In this document: piece after piece, positions 9,701 through 18,661 of the stretch
How the letters are laid out: each line of letters starts with the position of its first letter
How positions within the stretch are numbered: position 1 is the stretch's first letter
Source: Streptomyces aurantiacus
GTDB taxonomy: Bacteria; Actinomycetota; Actinomycetes; Streptomycetales; Streptomycetaceae
DNA length: 64,000 bases
Assembly: GCF_027107535.1 (NCBI RefSeq)
Contig: NZ_CP114283.1
Span: 6,572,001-6,636,000, forward strand
Direction: 5' to 3'
Program-made: the position numbers and the translations under genes
The notes under the pieces: generated by a model
The model's input: only the letters and a program-made list of their open reading frames with translations
What the model was told of the DNA's origin: nothing
The model's database searches: none

Positions 9701-9951
9701 TTGCCTATCGGCAGGGCCTGTGACTCCCAGTCCGTGGCGGGCACGGAGTACTTCAGTGCCTTGCGCGACAGGGTCGGCCACTGGACGCCGGCCGACGTGC
9801 CGGTCCCCGCGGCCACCGCCTGTCCCGCGGGAACACCGCCGGTCAGCTGCGTGGCCAGCGGGGCGAGGGCGAGGGCGCCACCGAACTTGAGGAGGCTTCG
9901 TCGCTGCGGTTGGGATTCATTGATCACGGTGAGATCTCCCGGCCGATTCAT
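6736..9951 (-). CDS. Secreted glycoside hydrolase family 95-type protein (alpha-L-fucosidase-like) with two inserted discoidin-like modules
   Basis: 1071 aa from the ATG at 9951 (a GTG at 9963 has no ribosome-binding site). Twin-arginine signal with RRSLLKF at about 17-23. The GH95 N-terminal domain opens with [13 protein letters not shown] (about 80). Catalytic-domain marks are [10 protein letters not shown] (about 690), SPEHGP (about 810), HRHTSHL and MDGNFG (about 980), which match the conserved Asn, Glu and Asp regions of GH95. Two F5/8 type C-like repeats (about 160-290 and 300-430; each with SxDGxxWTTLD and a late YRxYRxxx strand) interrupt the N-terminal domain. GH95 members cleave alpha-1,2-fucosyl or alpha-galactosyl residues from plant or host glycans; the exact substrate is not predictable. 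Confidence 0.86.
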   Translation of the reverse strand: MNRPGDLTVINESQPQRRSLLKFGGALALAPLATQLTGGVPAGQAVAAGTGTSAGVQWPTLSRKALKYSVPATDWESQALPIGNGRLGAMLFADPYEERVQFNEQSLWGGVNNYDNALAGKPDSDFDTGMTGFGSYRNFGDLVVTFAPRASPEVTAPGGPYSSSSSEGVDKTYDGAPSTKWCIEGPGSKVQWQVELPEPVSVASYRLTSANDVPQRDPQEWTFLGSADGATWTTLDRRTLEAPFENRFQTKEFTSAETGAYRFYRFDFVPEAGVSHFQLSEVGLSGLDLGGGGSTYLSSPSGHSGGSRTQGISSSVDRDPATVWRVDTPAPEVVWQADLPRAAVVTSYALTAAPDRPRDDPRRWVLEASQDGRAWTTLDTQDPGAPFADRGSTRTFRITNTTAYRAYRLTLTPGASPAGFQIAEIALAGTGFDTRTQRTVVDYQRSLDFVNGVHVTRFGAPGRRVLREAFAGRSADVMVFRYTSEDARGLSGAISLTSAQEKAPTTVDADAGRIAFSGVMGNGLKHACTVRAVHTDGDLRADGTALRFSGCTTLTLFLDARTDYKLDAAAGWRGADPEPVVARTLRKAAARPYGRLRDEHTAETRALMNRVSVTWGTSDAAVVALPTSARLERYAAGGQDPALEQTMFDYGRYLLISSSRPSGLPANLQGLWNDSNQPAWASDYHTNINVQMNYWGAETTNLSECHEALVRFVEQVAVPSRVATRNAFGKDTRGWTARTSQSIFGGNSWEWNTVASAWYAQHLYEHWAFTQDLDYLRTVAHPMIKEICEFWEDHLKEREDGLLVAPNGWSPEHGPREDGVMYDQQIIWDLFQNYLDCEAVLKADPAYRKKIADMQARLAPNRIGKWGQLQEWQEDLDSPTDIHRHTSHLFAVYPGRQITPDTPDFAAAALVSLKARCGEKEGVPFTAATVSGDSRRSWTWPWRAALFARLGDGQRAQIMLRGLLTYNTLPNMFGNHPPFQMDGNFGITGAVAEMLLQSHDGVVHLLPALPDGWKARGSFTGLRARGGYEVDCAWRDGKVTSYRIVADRARNRGSVTVRVNGADRKVKPVRP

Positions 9952-10019
9952 CGGCTCTTTCACAGGGGAAGTGGCAGCACATCGACACCTGCCGAGGGCG
10001 CGATCATCGTCGCCGGAGA

Positions 10020-10036
10020 ATAGATCGGATGTCTAG
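10020..10036. promoter_or_regulatory. Candidate operator upstream of the GH95-type gene
   Basis: The sequence AATAGATCGGATGTCTA contains an imperfect inverted repeat (AGAT-CGG-ATGTCT) about 70 bases before the start. Similar GGATGTC-type repeats occur before carbohydrate-degradation genes of actinomycetes. Weak evidence. Confidence 0.25.
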
Positions 10037-10203
10037 AGGTGTGCGCTACTGACTCGACCGGCGCTGTCGCTACCGGATCCTCCGGTCGGGCCGCGGACTG
10101 CCGCGCGGCGGTGCGGGCAGCGGACGGAGCGAAGACGCGCCCCGCCGCCGCTCCACGGCGACAGCCTTCCGGACGTACGGCCACGCATATGACGAGACAT
10201 ACG

Positions 10204-10237
10204 AAAGGCCGCCCTCCCCATAAGGAGAGAACGGCCT
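10204..10237 (-). terminator. Intrinsic terminator of the tRNA-Pro gene
   Basis: Read on the minus strand, GAGGCCG and CGGCCTTT flank a stem of TTCTCTCC/GGGGAGGG with a TTAT loop, ending in TTT. It begins about 17 bases after the tRNA 3' end. Confidence 0.75.
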
Positions 10238-10254
10238 CCGACCTGCGATGAAGC

Positions 10255-10331
<77 letters not shown>

Positions 10332-10451
10332 TTGCCCGTTGTGACCTGGGGTTTCCCCTGGCTGAACGTGCACCGAAACAATACCGCACTCGGGTCGGTG
10401 GTCGCACACGCCTTTTGTCCCGCGATCACCGCTCAGTCCGGCCGGGCCCGC

Positions 10452-10811
10452 TCAGTCCGCGACCGGGACTCCCAGATCCGGGTAGGACTCCAGCAGCCGG
10501 GTCGGTGCCGCCTGCCGCCAGGAGTCCGCAAGGATGTCACGCAGTTCGTCCGCGTCCGCGAGGACCGCGAGCCGCACCCGCACCCAGGCGGAGCCGGCCT
10601 CGTGATCGGCGACCCAGAACTTCTCGGGCTCCGCGAGGACCAGCTCGTCGCGCTCGGCCTTCGGGCAGCGCACAGCCATGGACGTCTCCTCCTCGGGCAG
10701 GGTCGCGAACATCTTCCCCGCCACCCTGAAGGTGGGCATGCTCCAGGCGATCTTCTCCGTGGTGTCCGGCAGAGAGAGACAGATTCGGCGTACGTCTTCG
10801 GCATCCTGCAT
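10452..10811 (-). CDS. MmcQ/YjbR family protein
   Basis: 119 aa, a CyaY-like fold protein of the MmcQ/YjbR family (PF04237). Family features: LPDTTEKIAWSMPTFRVAGKMFATL early, AVRCPKAERDELVLAEPEKFWVADHEAGSAWVRVRL in the middle, and a final helix with an LADSWRQAAP segment. The ATG at 10811 is preferred over a TTG 30 bases upstream. TACGGT (10819-10824) lies 7 bases before the ATG with no ribosome-binding site, so the mRNA may be leaderless. These proteins are often labelled DNA-binding, but their cellular role is unsettled. The gene stands alone. Confidence 0.82.
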   Translation of the reverse strand: MQDAEDVRRICLSLPDTTEKIAWSMPTFRVAGKMFATLPEEETSMAVRCPKAERDELVLAEPEKFWVADHEAGSAWVRVRLAVLADADELRDILADSWRQAAPTRLLESYPDLGVPVAD

Positions 10812-11035
10812 GGAAGGCACCGTAGCCAATGCCGCTGACAACCACCCTGCTGGGAGCGGGTTCCGTCAGCCGCCGGGCACCGGCTTGAAGCCCCGGTGCC
10901 GGGCGCCGGCCCGAAGCCCCGGCCGCCGTCGGGCACTTACCGGGGATCGGGGTCGGGGTCACCCGTGGAAGGCGGTACGGGCCCGGTCTCGGCCTCACTC
11001 GCGCGCGGACGGACCGGCCTGGCTCTCCCGGGGCC

Positions 11036-11941
11036 TCAGCCCTCGGGTGCCACCTCCGCCAGCGCCTCCAGGACCGGGATGATCAGCGGGTGGGTCTCGG
11101 CTCCCCTGCGTACCGCGGCGAAGACGCGGCGCGTGGGGGCGACGCCGTCGACGGGACGCACGACCACGCCCGTGAGATCCATGCCGCGCAGGGCCGAGCG
11201 CGGCACCAGGGCGACCCCGGCGTCCGCCGACGCGAGCGCGACGACCGCGCGGAAGTCGTCCGAGGAGTGTTCGAGCCGGGGCTGGAAACCGGCGTGCTCG
11301 CAGGCCAGGACCACCACGTCGTGGCAGGGGTTTCCCGGATACGGGCCGATCCACGGATCCTTCGCCAGCTCGGCGAGCGGCACCTCCGTACGGTCGGCGA
11401 GGCGGTGGACCTCCGGCACGACGGCGTCGAACGGCTCGGCGTACAGCGAGATGTGCGCGAGGCGGGGGTCGTCGGCGTCCGGTGCTCCCCGGTACTCGAC
11501 GGCGACCGCCACGTCGACCTGCCGGTCGAGCACCATCGGCAGGCTGGCGTCGCCCTCGGCGTCCTGGACACGGAGACGGATGCCGGGCGCGGTCCGCGCG
11601 AGCCGGACCACGGCGGGTGCGACGACGAGGCCGATGCCGGTCGCGAAGGAGGCGACGGTGACCGTGCCGGCCGAACCCGAGCTGTACGCGGCGAGCTCCG
11701 CCTCGGCCCGCTCCAGCTGCGCGAGGACCGTGTTGGTGTGGCTGAGCAGGATCTCGCCCGCGGGGGTCAGCCGTACGCCCCGGGCGCCGCGCTCGACCAG
11801 GCGGTGGCCCGTCTCCTGCTCCAGGGCCGTCAGCTGCTGGGAGACCGCGGAGGGCGTGAGGTAGAGCGCGGCGGCAGCGGCCGTCACCGTACGGTGGTCC
11901 GCCACCGCACGAAGGATGTGGAGCCGCCGCGCTTCGATCAT
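11036..11941 (-). CDS. LysR family transcriptional regulator
   Basis: 301 aa. N-terminal winged helix-turn-helix (about 5-62: LHILRAVADHRTVTAAAAAL, LTPSAVSQQLTALEQETG) and a C-terminal effector-binding domain of two alpha/beta lobes (about 90-295). It lies 96 bases beyond the end of kbl on the same strand, so it may share the tdh-kbl transcript or use its own promoter. Its neighbours suggest control of threonine/glycine catabolism, but nothing in the sequence identifies the inducer. A T-N11-A type LysR box was not pinned down. Confidence 0.88.
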   Translation of the reverse strand: MIEARRLHILRAVADHRTVTAAAAALYLTPSAVSQQLTALEQETGHRLVERGARGVRLTPAGEILLSHTNTVLAQLERAEAELAAYSSGSAGTVTVASFATGIGLVVAPAVVRLARTAPGIRLRVQDAEGDASLPMVLDRQVDVAVAVEYRGAPDADDPRLAHISLYAEPFDAVVPEVHRLADRTEVPLAELAKDPWIGPYPGNPCHDVVVLACEHAGFQPRLEHSSDDFRAVVALASADAGVALVPRSALRGMDLTGVVVRPVDGVAPTRRVFAAVRRGAETHPLIIPVLEALAEVAPEG

Positions 11942-12037
11942 GTGACCGATTCTCTCAGAGGTTCAGTCCGCGCGGCCCTGACCTCTCGCTCCGCCCGGGC
12001 CCTCCCCCGGGACCCGGCCTGCCCTCCCCTGTGCGGT

Positions 12038-13240
12038 TCAGGCCCCCGCCTCCAGCTCCGCCCGGGCAGCCACGAAGGCGTCCACGGCCCGGTTCACGTC
12101 GTCCGTCGAGTGCGCGGCGGACAGCTGCACACGGATCCGGGCCCGGTCCTGCGGCACCACCGGGTACGAGAAGCCGATCACGTACACACCGCGTTCCAGG
12201 AGGAGCTCCGCCATCCGCCCGGCGACGGTCGCGTCCCCGATCATCACCGGGGCGATGGCGTGGTCGCCAGGGAGGATGTCGAAGCCCTCATCGGCCATCC
12301 GGGAACGGAACAGCGCGGTGTTCGCGGCGAGCCGCTCCCGCAGGTCGTCCGCCGACTCCAGCAGGTCGAGAACCTTGAGCGAGGCGGCGGCGATCACCGG
12401 GGCCAGCGTGTTCGAGAACAGGTACGGGCGTGAGCGCTGGCGCAGCAGCGCGACGATCTCGGCGCGGGCGGCGACGTAACCGCCCGACGCGCCGCCGAGG
12501 GCCTTGCCGAGGGTCCCCGTGATGATGTCGACACGGTCCATGACGCCGTGGAGCTCGGGGGTGCCCCGCCCGCCCGGGCCGACGAAGCCGACGGCGTGCG
12601 AGTCGTCGACCATCACCATCGCGTCGTAGCGGTCGGCGAGGTCGCAGATCTCGCGCAGCGGGGCCACGTACCCGTCCATGGAGAAGACGCCGTCGGTGAC
12701 GACCAGCCTGCGGCGGGCGCCCGACGCCTCCTTCAACTGCTGTTCCAGGTCGGCGAGATCACGGTTCGCGTAGCGGAACCGGCGGGCCTTCGACAGACGG
12801 ATGCCGTCGATGATCGACGCGTGGTTGAGGGCGTCCGAGATCACCGCGTCCTCCGCGCCGAGGAGGGTCTCGAACACTCCGCCGTTGGCGTCGAAGCACG
12901 ACGAGTAGAGGATCGTGTCCTCCTGGCCGAGGAACGCGGAGAGGCGCTGCTCCAGCTGCTTGTGCACCTCCTGCGTACCGCAGATGAAGCGCACGGACGC
13001 CATGCCGTAACCCCAGCGGTCGAGCGCCTCGTGGGCGGCGGCGACCACCTCGGGGTGGTCGGCGAGGCCGAGGTAGTTGTTGGCGCAGAAGTTGAGGACC
13101 TCACCGGGGCGGCCGCCCGCGGTGACGTTCACGGTCGCGGACTGCGGGGTGCCGATGACGCGCTCGGGCTTGTGCAGTCCCGCGGCGCGGATCTCGTCGA
13201 GGGTGGTGCGGAGGTCGTCGCGTACGGAGTCGAACATCAT
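12038..13240 (-). CDS. kbl: Glycine C-acetyltransferase (2-amino-3-ketobutyrate CoA ligase)
   Basis: 400 aa, close to the usual 398. PLP enzyme of the alpha-oxoamine synthase family: it cleaves 2-amino-3-ketobutyrate with CoA to glycine and acetyl-CoA, the second step of threonine degradation. Marks: [12 protein letters not shown] near 50, [15 protein letters not shown] near 205, and the Schiff-base lysine in [15 protein letters not shown] near 240. The start is ATGATGTTCGAC at 13240 behind an AAGGAA ribosome-binding site. Only 7 bases separate it from tdh, so the two form one operon. Confidence 0.96.
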   Translation of the reverse strand: MMFDSVRDDLRTTLDEIRAAGLHKPERVIGTPQSATVNVTAGGRPGEVLNFCANNYLGLADHPEVVAAAHEALDRWGYGMASVRFICGTQEVHKQLEQRLSAFLGQEDTILYSSCFDANGGVFETLLGAEDAVISDALNHASIIDGIRLSKARRFRYANRDLADLEQQLKEASGARRRLVVTDGVFSMDGYVAPLREICDLADRYDAMVMVDDSHAVGFVGPGGRGTPELHGVMDRVDIITGTLGKALGGASGGYVAARAEIVALLRQRSRPYLFSNTLAPVIAAASLKVLDLLESADDLRERLAANTALFRSRMADEGFDILPGDHAIAPVMIGDATVAGRMAELLLERGVYVIGFSYPVVPQDRARIRVQLSAAHSTDDVNRAVDAFVAARAELEAGA

Positions 13241-13247
13241 CAGTTCC

Positions 13248-14276
13248 TTAGAGAGTCCAGTCGAGGATGACCTTGCCACCGCGGCCGCTCGCCGCGTCGG
13301 CGAAGGCCGCCTCGAAGTCGCGGTGGCCGTAGCGGCCGGTGATGACGGGCGCGAGGTCGAGGCCGCCCTCCAGGAGCACCGACATCGCGTACCAGGTCTC
13401 GAACATCTCGCGGCCGTAGATGCCCTTGATCGTGATCATGGAGGTGACGATCCGGGACCAGTCGACGGCGAACTCCTCGGACGGCAGTCCGAGCATGGCG
13501 ATCCTGCCGCCGTGGGTCATGTTGGCCAGCATGTCCCTCATGGCGACCGGGTTGCCGGACATCTCCAGGCCGATGTCGAAGCCCTCGCGCAGGCCCAGCG
13601 CCCGCTGCCCGTCGGCGATGCTCGACTCGGCGACGTTCAGCGCGAGACTGACGCCGACCTTGCGTGCCAGCTCCAGGCGGTCCTCGCTGACGTCGGTGAC
13701 GACGACGTTCCGGGCGCCCGCGTGCCGGGCGACGGCGGCCGCCATCAGGCCGATGGGACCCGCCCCGGTGATCAGTACGTCCTCCCCGACCAGCGGGAAC
13801 GACAGCGCGGTGTGCACGGCGTTGCCGAACGGGTCGAAGATCGCGGCGACGTCGAGGTCCACGGGAACGCGGTGCACCCAGACGTTGGAGGCGGGCAGCG
13901 CGACGAACTCGGCGAACGCCCCGTCGCGGCCGACGCCGAGCCCGACCGTCGCACGGCACAGGTGACGCCGGCCGGCCTGGCAGTTGCGGCACTTCCCGCA
14001 GACGAGGTGGCCCTCACCGCTGACCCGGTCGCCCACGGCGATGTCGACGACGCCACGGCCCGTCTCCACGACCTCGCCGACGAACTCGTGCCCGAGTACG
14101 AGTGGGGCCTTGATGGTCTGCTGCGCCCAGCCGTCCCAGTTGCGGATGTGCAGGTCGGTGCCGCAGATCCCGGTCCTGAGGACCTTGATCAGCACGTCGC
14201 CGGGGCCGACGGCCGGCTCCGGGACGTCCATGAGCCGAAGCCCCGGCTCCGCCTTCTCCTTGACCAGCGCCTTCAA
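13248..14276 (-). CDS. tdh: L-threonine 3-dehydrogenase
   Basis: 342 aa, matching the usual 341. Zinc-dependent medium-chain dehydrogenase that oxidises L-threonine with NAD+ to 2-amino-3-ketobutyrate, the substrate of Kbl next door. Marks: catalytic zinc ligands in GICGTDLHI and GHEFVGEV, structural-zinc cysteines in [15 protein letters not shown], and cofactor loop [22 protein letters not shown] start at 14276 gives the canonical N-terminus [13 protein letters not shown] behind GGGAG; longer ATG-started versions would add 37 unrelated residues. Confidence 0.95.
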   Translation of the reverse strand: MKALVKEKAEPGLRLMDVPEPAVGPGDVLIKVLRTGICGTDLHIRNWDGWAQQTIKAPLVLGHEFVGEVVETGRGVVDIAVGDRVSGEGHLVCGKCRNCQAGRRHLCRATVGLGVGRDGAFAEFVALPASNVWVHRVPVDLDVAAIFDPFGNAVHTALSFPLVGEDVLITGAGPIGLMAAAVARHAGARNVVVTDVSEDRLELARKVGVSLALNVAESSIADGQRALGLREGFDIGLEMSGNPVAMRDMLANMTHGGRIAMLGLPSEEFAVDWSRIVTSMITIKGIYGREMFETWYAMSVLLEGGLDLAPVITGRYGHRDFEAAFADAASGRGGKVILDWTL

Positions 14277-14584
14277 CGGGGCTCCCGCGGGTGAGGTCCC
14301 GGATCCGGGCACGCCGAAGGACGCCCGCACCGGGTAGAGGAGTGGATTCGCCCAGCAATCTGCCGTACGCCGGTGCCCGGGGTCCATCGAGGATTTCTTA
14401 AGCGCCGCCGCAGCTTTCCTTCACACCGGACGACGGCTCCCGCGAGAGGGCCGGGGATGCGGTACGCGCGAACGGGACTCTTCACGTCCGCATGCGAGTT
14501 GATTGATCTCTCTGCGGCCACCAGCCGTATCCCTCTGCGGAAAGCTGCGAACGCACCCGGCGACCGAGGAGTCAGAAGCCCGCC
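14277..14584. other. Intergenic region between divergent tdh and DUF2264 genes
   Basis: 308 bases that must hold promoters for both directions. I see no clear -10/-35 pair, strong palindrome or RNA structure. A GAGGAG near 14566 may be the ribosome-binding site of the rightward gene. Confidence 0.3.
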
Positions 14585-16468
14585 ATGCCCGCACCACACG
14601 TGCCCCTGCCACCCACCGACCACGTCCTGTCGCCGCACACCGGCTGGGCACGGGCGCACTGGGAGACACTCGCCGACCGGCAGCTGGAGGCCCTGGTCCC
14701 GTACGCGACGCCGGGATTCGCGCAGTACCGGCTGCCCGGCCGGACCTCCTGGTCGGGCGTGGTGTCGGACGGCCTGGAAGGGTTCGCGCGGTCGTTCCTG
14801 CTGGCCTCCTTCCGGATCGCCGGGGCACAGGGCGATGTCGATCCCCGCCTCATGGAACGCTACGCGCGGGGTCTGACAACGGGCACCGACCGCGACAGCG
14901 GCGAGGCCTGGCCCGAACTCACCGACTGCTCGCAGCAGATGGCCGAGGCCGCCCTGATCGCCGTCGCCCTGCACGAGACCCGTCCCTGGATCTGGAACCG
15001 CCTCGACACCGAGACGCGGGAGCGTGTCGTGGACTGGCTGTGGGGTCTAGTGGGCCGCCGCACGTGGGACGACCAGGGGCGCCTCCACCAGGTGGTGGCC
15101 GAGCAGTTCCTCGCCTCGGTCGGCGCGCCGTACCGGCAGGACGACATCGACGCCGGGCTCGACCGTCTGGAGGACTGGTACGCGGGCGACGGCTGGTACA
15201 GCGACGGTGAGGGCCGGACGTTCGACTACCACAACGGCTGGGCCCTGCATCTGTACCCGCTGCTGTGGAGCCGGATGACCGGTGGCGAGGCCGGCGACCG
15301 CGGCCGGGTCTACCGGGAACGGCTCGCCCAGTTCCTCACGGTCTACCCGCAGTTCTTCGGCGGGGACGGTGCTCCCGTGCACCACGGCCGCTCCCTGACG
15401 TACCGTTTCGCCACCGCCGCTCCGGTGTGGATGGGTGCCGTCGCGGGCTGTACACCCCTGGCTCCGGGCCTCACCCGGCGGCTGGCGTCCGGCACGGTAC
15501 GGCACTTCGTGGAGCGCGGGGTGCCCGACGAGCGGGGCTTGTTGCCGCTCGGCTGGTACGAAACGTTCCTGCCGGTGACCCGGCCGCACTCGGGACCGGC
15601 GTCGCCGTACTGGGCGAGCATGGGGTTCCTCGGCCTGCTGCTCCCTCCGGAGCATCCGGTGTGGACGGCACGCGAACTGCCCCTGCCGGTCGAGGAGTCG
15701 GACCAGTACACCGCGCTCCCGGCCCCCGGCTGGCTGCTGCACGGTACGCAGCACGACGGCATCGTGCGCCTGGTCAACCACGGTAGCGACCACAACGCGC
15801 CGGCCGGGCCGGCCGAGGACGATCCGCACTCCGCCAAGTTCGCCTACTCGACGGCGACGGCGCCCGAGGCGGGGGCGCACGCGTGGGAACGGACCGTCGA
15901 CGGACACCTCGCGCTGGTGACCCCGGACGGCGTCGCGTCACGCAGACGCACCATCGTGCCGTTGCACTGCTCGGGACGGACGGCGGCCTCCCGCTACGAC
16001 GCCCGACTGCCCGGCGGCGAGCAGGAGTTCCCGGTCGAGACGACGAGTCTGCTGCGCGGTCCCTGGGAGATACGCGTGCACCGGGTACTCGCGGCGTCCG
16101 CGCTGACGGTCCGGGAGGGCGGTTACGCGGTCGCGGCCGAGACCCGGCCCACCGCGGAGCGGGGCCATGGCTGGGCGGTGGCCCGCACGGACGGCGGGCT
16201 GACCAGTGCCGTCGTCGCGCTGCACGGCTGGGACGAGGACACGGGCATCGCACGCGAGGTCGAGGCCAACGCCTTCGGTCCCCACTCGGCCACGCCGTAC
16301 CTCCGGTGCGCGGCGGGCCACCCGGGCGGCACCGGTGTGTACGTCACGCTGCTCGTGCTGACCCGCGACTCCGTGCACCCCCAGGCCCTGCGCGAGTCCG
16401 TGGCCTGCGAGGTCGACGGAACGGAGGTCCGGATCACGTTCCCCGACGGCGACACCGTCTCCGTATGA
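14585..16468 (+). CDS. DUF2264 domain-containing protein
   Basis: 627 aa. The N-terminal two thirds (about 15-370) fits the DUF2264 family, an alpha/alpha-barrel fold related to glycan-degrading enzymes: LEGFARSFLLASFRIAG, ELTDCSQQMAEAALIAVAL, DGWYSDGEGRTFDYHNGWALH, FFGGDGAPVHHGRSLTYRF and ASMGFLGLLLPPEHPVW. The last 200 aa look like a beta-rich accessory domain. No signal peptide, so it acts in the cytoplasm. Some DUF2264 proteins are reported as uronic-acid glycosidases (CAZy GH154); I infer sugar hydrolysis but not the substrate. Confidence 0.8.
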   Translation: MPAPHVPLPPTDHVLSPHTGWARAHWETLADRQLEALVPYATPGFAQYRLPGRTSWSGVVSDGLEGFARSFLLASFRIAGAQGDVDPRLMERYARGLTTGTDRDSGEAWPELTDCSQQMAEAALIAVALHETRPWIWNRLDTETRERVVDWLWGLVGRRTWDDQGRLHQVVAEQFLASVGAPYRQDDIDAGLDRLEDWYAGDGWYSDGEGRTFDYHNGWALHLYPLLWSRMTGGEAGDRGRVYRERLAQFLTVYPQFFGGDGAPVHHGRSLTYRFATAAPVWMGAVAGCTPLAPGLTRRLASGTVRHFVERGVPDERGLLPLGWYETFLPVTRPHSGPASPYWASMGFLGLLLPPEHPVWTARELPLPVEESDQYTALPAPGWLLHGTQHDGIVRLVNHGSDHNAPAGPAEDDPHSAKFAYSTATAPEAGAHAWERTVDGHLALVTPDGVASRRRTIVPLHCSGRTAASRYDARLPGGEQEFPVETTSLLRGPWEIRVHRVLAASALTVREGGYAVAAETRPTAERGHGWAVARTDGGLTSAVVALHGWDEDTGIAREVEANAFGPHSATPYLRCAAGHPGGTGVYVTLLVLTRDSVHPQALRESVACEVDGTEVRITFPDGDTVSV

Positions 16469-16556
16469 CCCCTGCCGCCTGACGTGATCCATGTCTGAGG
16501 AGCCACGGGTCACATACGGATCATGTGGCGCCGTCACACGCACGGACGGGCCCTGC

Positions 16557-17210
16557 TCAGAACCCGCCCTCCCGCAACTCGATCTGCTCGACCAGCTCCG
16601 CCGCCATCGCCTTGATCGTGTCCAGGCCGGACCTCCCCCACGGCCTGGGCTCCACGTCGGTGACGCACACGGTGCCGAGGGCGATGCCGGTCCGGTCGAT
16701 GAGCGGGGCGCCGAGGTAGGAGCGGATGCCGAACTCGTCGACGACCGGGTTCCCGGCGAAGCGGGGGTAGTCGCGGACGTCCTCCAGGACCAACGCCTTG
16801 CGGCGCACCACCACATGGGGGCAGAACCCGTAGTCGCGGGCCATGCGGCGACCGGTTCCGAACGCCGCGCCGACCGTGCCGTTCGCCACTCCCACGGCTC
16901 CTGTGGTTCCTCCGGCCCCCGCGGGCTCCGCAGGGGCGACTCCGACCGCCGGCCGTGCCGGGTCGGCGCCGGCGCCGCTGCCGGGCCGGGTGTGCAGCCC
17001 GGCGAAGAACTGCCGTTCCTCACCGATGAAGTTGACCAGCGCGTACGGCGCCCCGGCCAGCTCGGCCAGCCGCCGCGCGAAGGCGTCGAGGGAGGGCTCC
17101 GGGTGTTCGCCCAGGCCCAGTACGCGCAGTCGGCGCGTTCTGGCGGGTGCCTCCTTGTCCTCGGGGGTGAGCAGCAGGCGACCGGCCGGGCGCGGCGGGT
17201 CGTACCTCAT
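16557..17210 (-). CDS. GAF domain protein of the conservon (CvnF-like)
   Basis: 217 aa from the ATG at 17210, which overlaps the cvnD stop by 4 bases (ATGA). One GAF domain: PSLDAFARRLAELAGAPYALVNFIGEERQFFAGL, then ARDYGFCPHVVVRRKALVLEDVRDYPRFAGNPVV and IRSYLGAPLIDRTGIALGTVCV. Between the two halves (about 80-125) is a Gly/Ala/Pro-rich insert that looks disordered. GAF proteins occur as a fifth member in several Streptomyces conservons and may sense a ligand for the G-protein-like complex. Ligand unknown. Confidence 0.85.
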   Translation of the reverse strand: MRYDPPRPAGRLLLTPEDKEAPARTRRLRVLGLGEHPEPSLDAFARRLAELAGAPYALVNFIGEERQFFAGLHTRPGSGAGADPARPAVGVAPAEPAGAGGTTGAVGVANGTVGAAFGTGRRMARDYGFCPHVVVRRKALVLEDVRDYPRFAGNPVVDEFGIRSYLGAPLIDRTGIALGTVCVTDVEPRPWGRSGLDTIKAMAAELVEQIELREGGF

Positions 17211-17806
17211 GTGTGGGCTCCGTGGCTGGGTGCGTGCGAAGGCGCGTGGGCGAGCAGGTGGCGGACGAGGGTGAGCAGGGTCTGCACTCCTGAGCTGGAG
17301 ATCCGTGCGTCGCAGCGGACCACGGGCACGTCCGGGTCGAGGTCGATGGCGGCCCGCACCTCTTCCGGGTCGTAACGGAAGCCGCCGTCGAACTCGTTGA
17401 CGGCGACGATGAAACCGAGGCCGCGCTGTTCGAAGAAGTCGACGGCGGCGAAGCAGTCCTCCAGGCGGCGGGTGTCGGCGAGGACGACCGCGCCGAGCGC
17501 GCCTTCGGAGAGTTCGTCCCACATGAACCAGAACCGCTCCTGCCCGGGCGTGCCGAACAGGTACAGCACGTGTTCCGGGTCGAGGGTGATGCGCCCGAAG
17601 TCCATCGCGACGGTCGTCTCGACCTTGTTCTCGATGCCGTCGAGATTGTCGGTCGCGGCGCTGACCGTGGTCAGCAGTTCCTCCGTGCTGAGCGGCGCGA
17701 TCTCGCTCACCGCGCCCACGAAGGTGGTCTTGCCCACCCCGAAGCCTCCCGCCACCAGGATCTTCAACGCGGTGGGGAAAGGGTCAGAGCTGTCGTCGTA
17801 GTCCAT
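17207..17806 (-). CDS. cvnD: Conservon small GTPase (CvnD)
   Basis: 199 aa. Ras-like GTP-binding protein of the MglA/Arf-like conservon type. P-loop GGFGVGKTT (about 20-28), switch II region LYLFGTPGQERFWFMWDEL (about 80), base-recognition motif AVNEFDGG (about 135; NEFD in place of NKxD). It should cycle between GTP and GDP states with CvnA-C at the membrane. The start overlaps cvnC by 23 bases, and an AGG ribosome-binding site lies inside cvnC. Confidence 0.93.
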   Translation of the reverse strand: MDYDDSSDPFPTALKILVAGGFGVGKTTFVGAVSEIAPLSTEELLTTVSAATDNLDGIENKVETTVAMDFGRITLDPEHVLYLFGTPGQERFWFMWDELSEGALGAVVLADTRRLEDCFAAVDFFEQRGLGFIVAVNEFDGGFRYDPEEVRAAIDLDPDVPVVRCDARISSSGVQTLLTLVRHLLAHAPSHAPSHGAHT

Positions 17807-18161
17807 CGAGCACTGCCTCCAGAAGAGACCGGTCAGTGGGGTTGTGGTGGAACGTCGGGGGCTTCGTGGACAGCGCCCCGCAGTCGACGAGGTCGGACAG
17901 CAGCACCTTGGTCACCGCTGCCGGCAGCTTCAGCTGTGCGGCGACCTCGGCCACCGAGACGGGGTCCCGGCACAGTTCGAGTGCCTGACTGTGCTCGGGG
18001 CCGAGGTAACCGAGGGGGGTGACACCGGTGGCCATGACCTGCGACAGGAGGTCGAGCGCGGTGCTCGGCCGGGTCCGGCCGTTGCTGACCTGGTAGGGAC
18101 GCACCAGGCGTCCGGCCGCGCCATCGAGCCAGGGGCCGTCGCCGGCCGCGGCCACGTTCAA
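17784..18161 (-). CDS. cvnC: Conservon DUF742 protein (CvnC)
   Basis: 125 aa DUF742 protein: LVRPYQVSNGRTRP near 20, then a winged-helix-like stretch with ALDLLSQVMATG, ELCRDPVSVAEVAAQLKLPAAVTKVLLSDLVDCGAL. It starts with TTG in a TTGA overlap with cvnB. In conservons this protein bridges sensor and GTPase; it has a helix-turn-helix-like region but no shown DNA target. Confidence 0.92.
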   Translation of the reverse strand: MNVAAAGDGPWLDGAAGRLVRPYQVSNGRTRPSTALDLLSQVMATGVTPLGYLGPEHSQALELCRDPVSVAEVAAQLKLPAAVTKVLLSDLVDCGALSTKPPTFHHNPTDRSLLEAVLDGLRRQL

Positions 18162-18661
18162 GGCCTCATCGCCGACGGCTCACCGGTGTGCTGCCTCGGC
18201 GCGGTCATCAGGTAGGGGCGGACGCTCTTGACCAGCATCGCCATCTCGTAGCCGAGCACGGCCGCGTCGGCGTCGCGTCCGGCGAGCACGGCCAGGCAGG
18301 TGCCGGAACCCGCGGTCGACACGAACAGCAGCGTGGAGTCCAGCTCGACGACGACCTGGCGTACGTCGCCGCCGTCACCGAAGCGGACGCCCGCGCTGCG
18401 CCCCAGGGAATAGAGCCCGGAGGCCAGGGCCGCCATGTGGTCGGCGCTGTCGGGGTCGAGGCCGTGCACCGACTTCACGAGGCCGTCGCAGGAGAGCAGC
18501 ACCGCGCTTCTGGTGTGCGGTACGCGTTGCACCAGGCCGCTCATCAGCCAGTCGAGATCGGACGCATGGCCGGTCGGCGCATCGCTCGCCATGGGGGATC
18601 GACTCCTTGAAGTACGAAGGTCTGCGGGAGCGGAGGTGTGGGTGGAGGTGGCGTGGTTCAT
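18158..18661 (-). CDS. cvnB: Conservon roadblock/LC7 domain protein (CvnB)
   Basis: 167 aa. Roadblock/LC7 domain over about 35-150: LDWLMSGLVQRVPHTRSAVLLSCDGL, ADHMAALASGLYSLGRSAG, VVVELDSTLLFVSTAGSGTCLAVLAGRDADAAVLGYEMAMLV. Such domains act as GTPase regulators, like MglB for MglA. The ATG at 18661 overlaps the cvnA stop (ATGA); an alternative ATG at 18592 would remove 23 residues outside the domain. Confidence 0.93.
   Translation of the reverse strand: MNHATSTHTSAPADLRTSRSRSPMASDAPTGHASDLDWLMSGLVQRVPHTRSAVLLSCDGLVKSVHGLDPDSADHMAALASGLYSLGRSAGVRFGDGGDVRQVVVELDSTLLFVSTAGSGTCLAVLAGRDADAAVLGYEMAMLVKSVRPYLMTAPRQHTGEPSAMRP

Noticed and set aside
7288..9723. An 811-codon open frame on the plus strand opposite the GH95-type gene
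   Set aside because: High-GC shadow of the real gene: low-complexity Val/Gly/Arg-rich translation, no domain, no ribosome-binding site, and the minus strand holds clear GH95 motifs.
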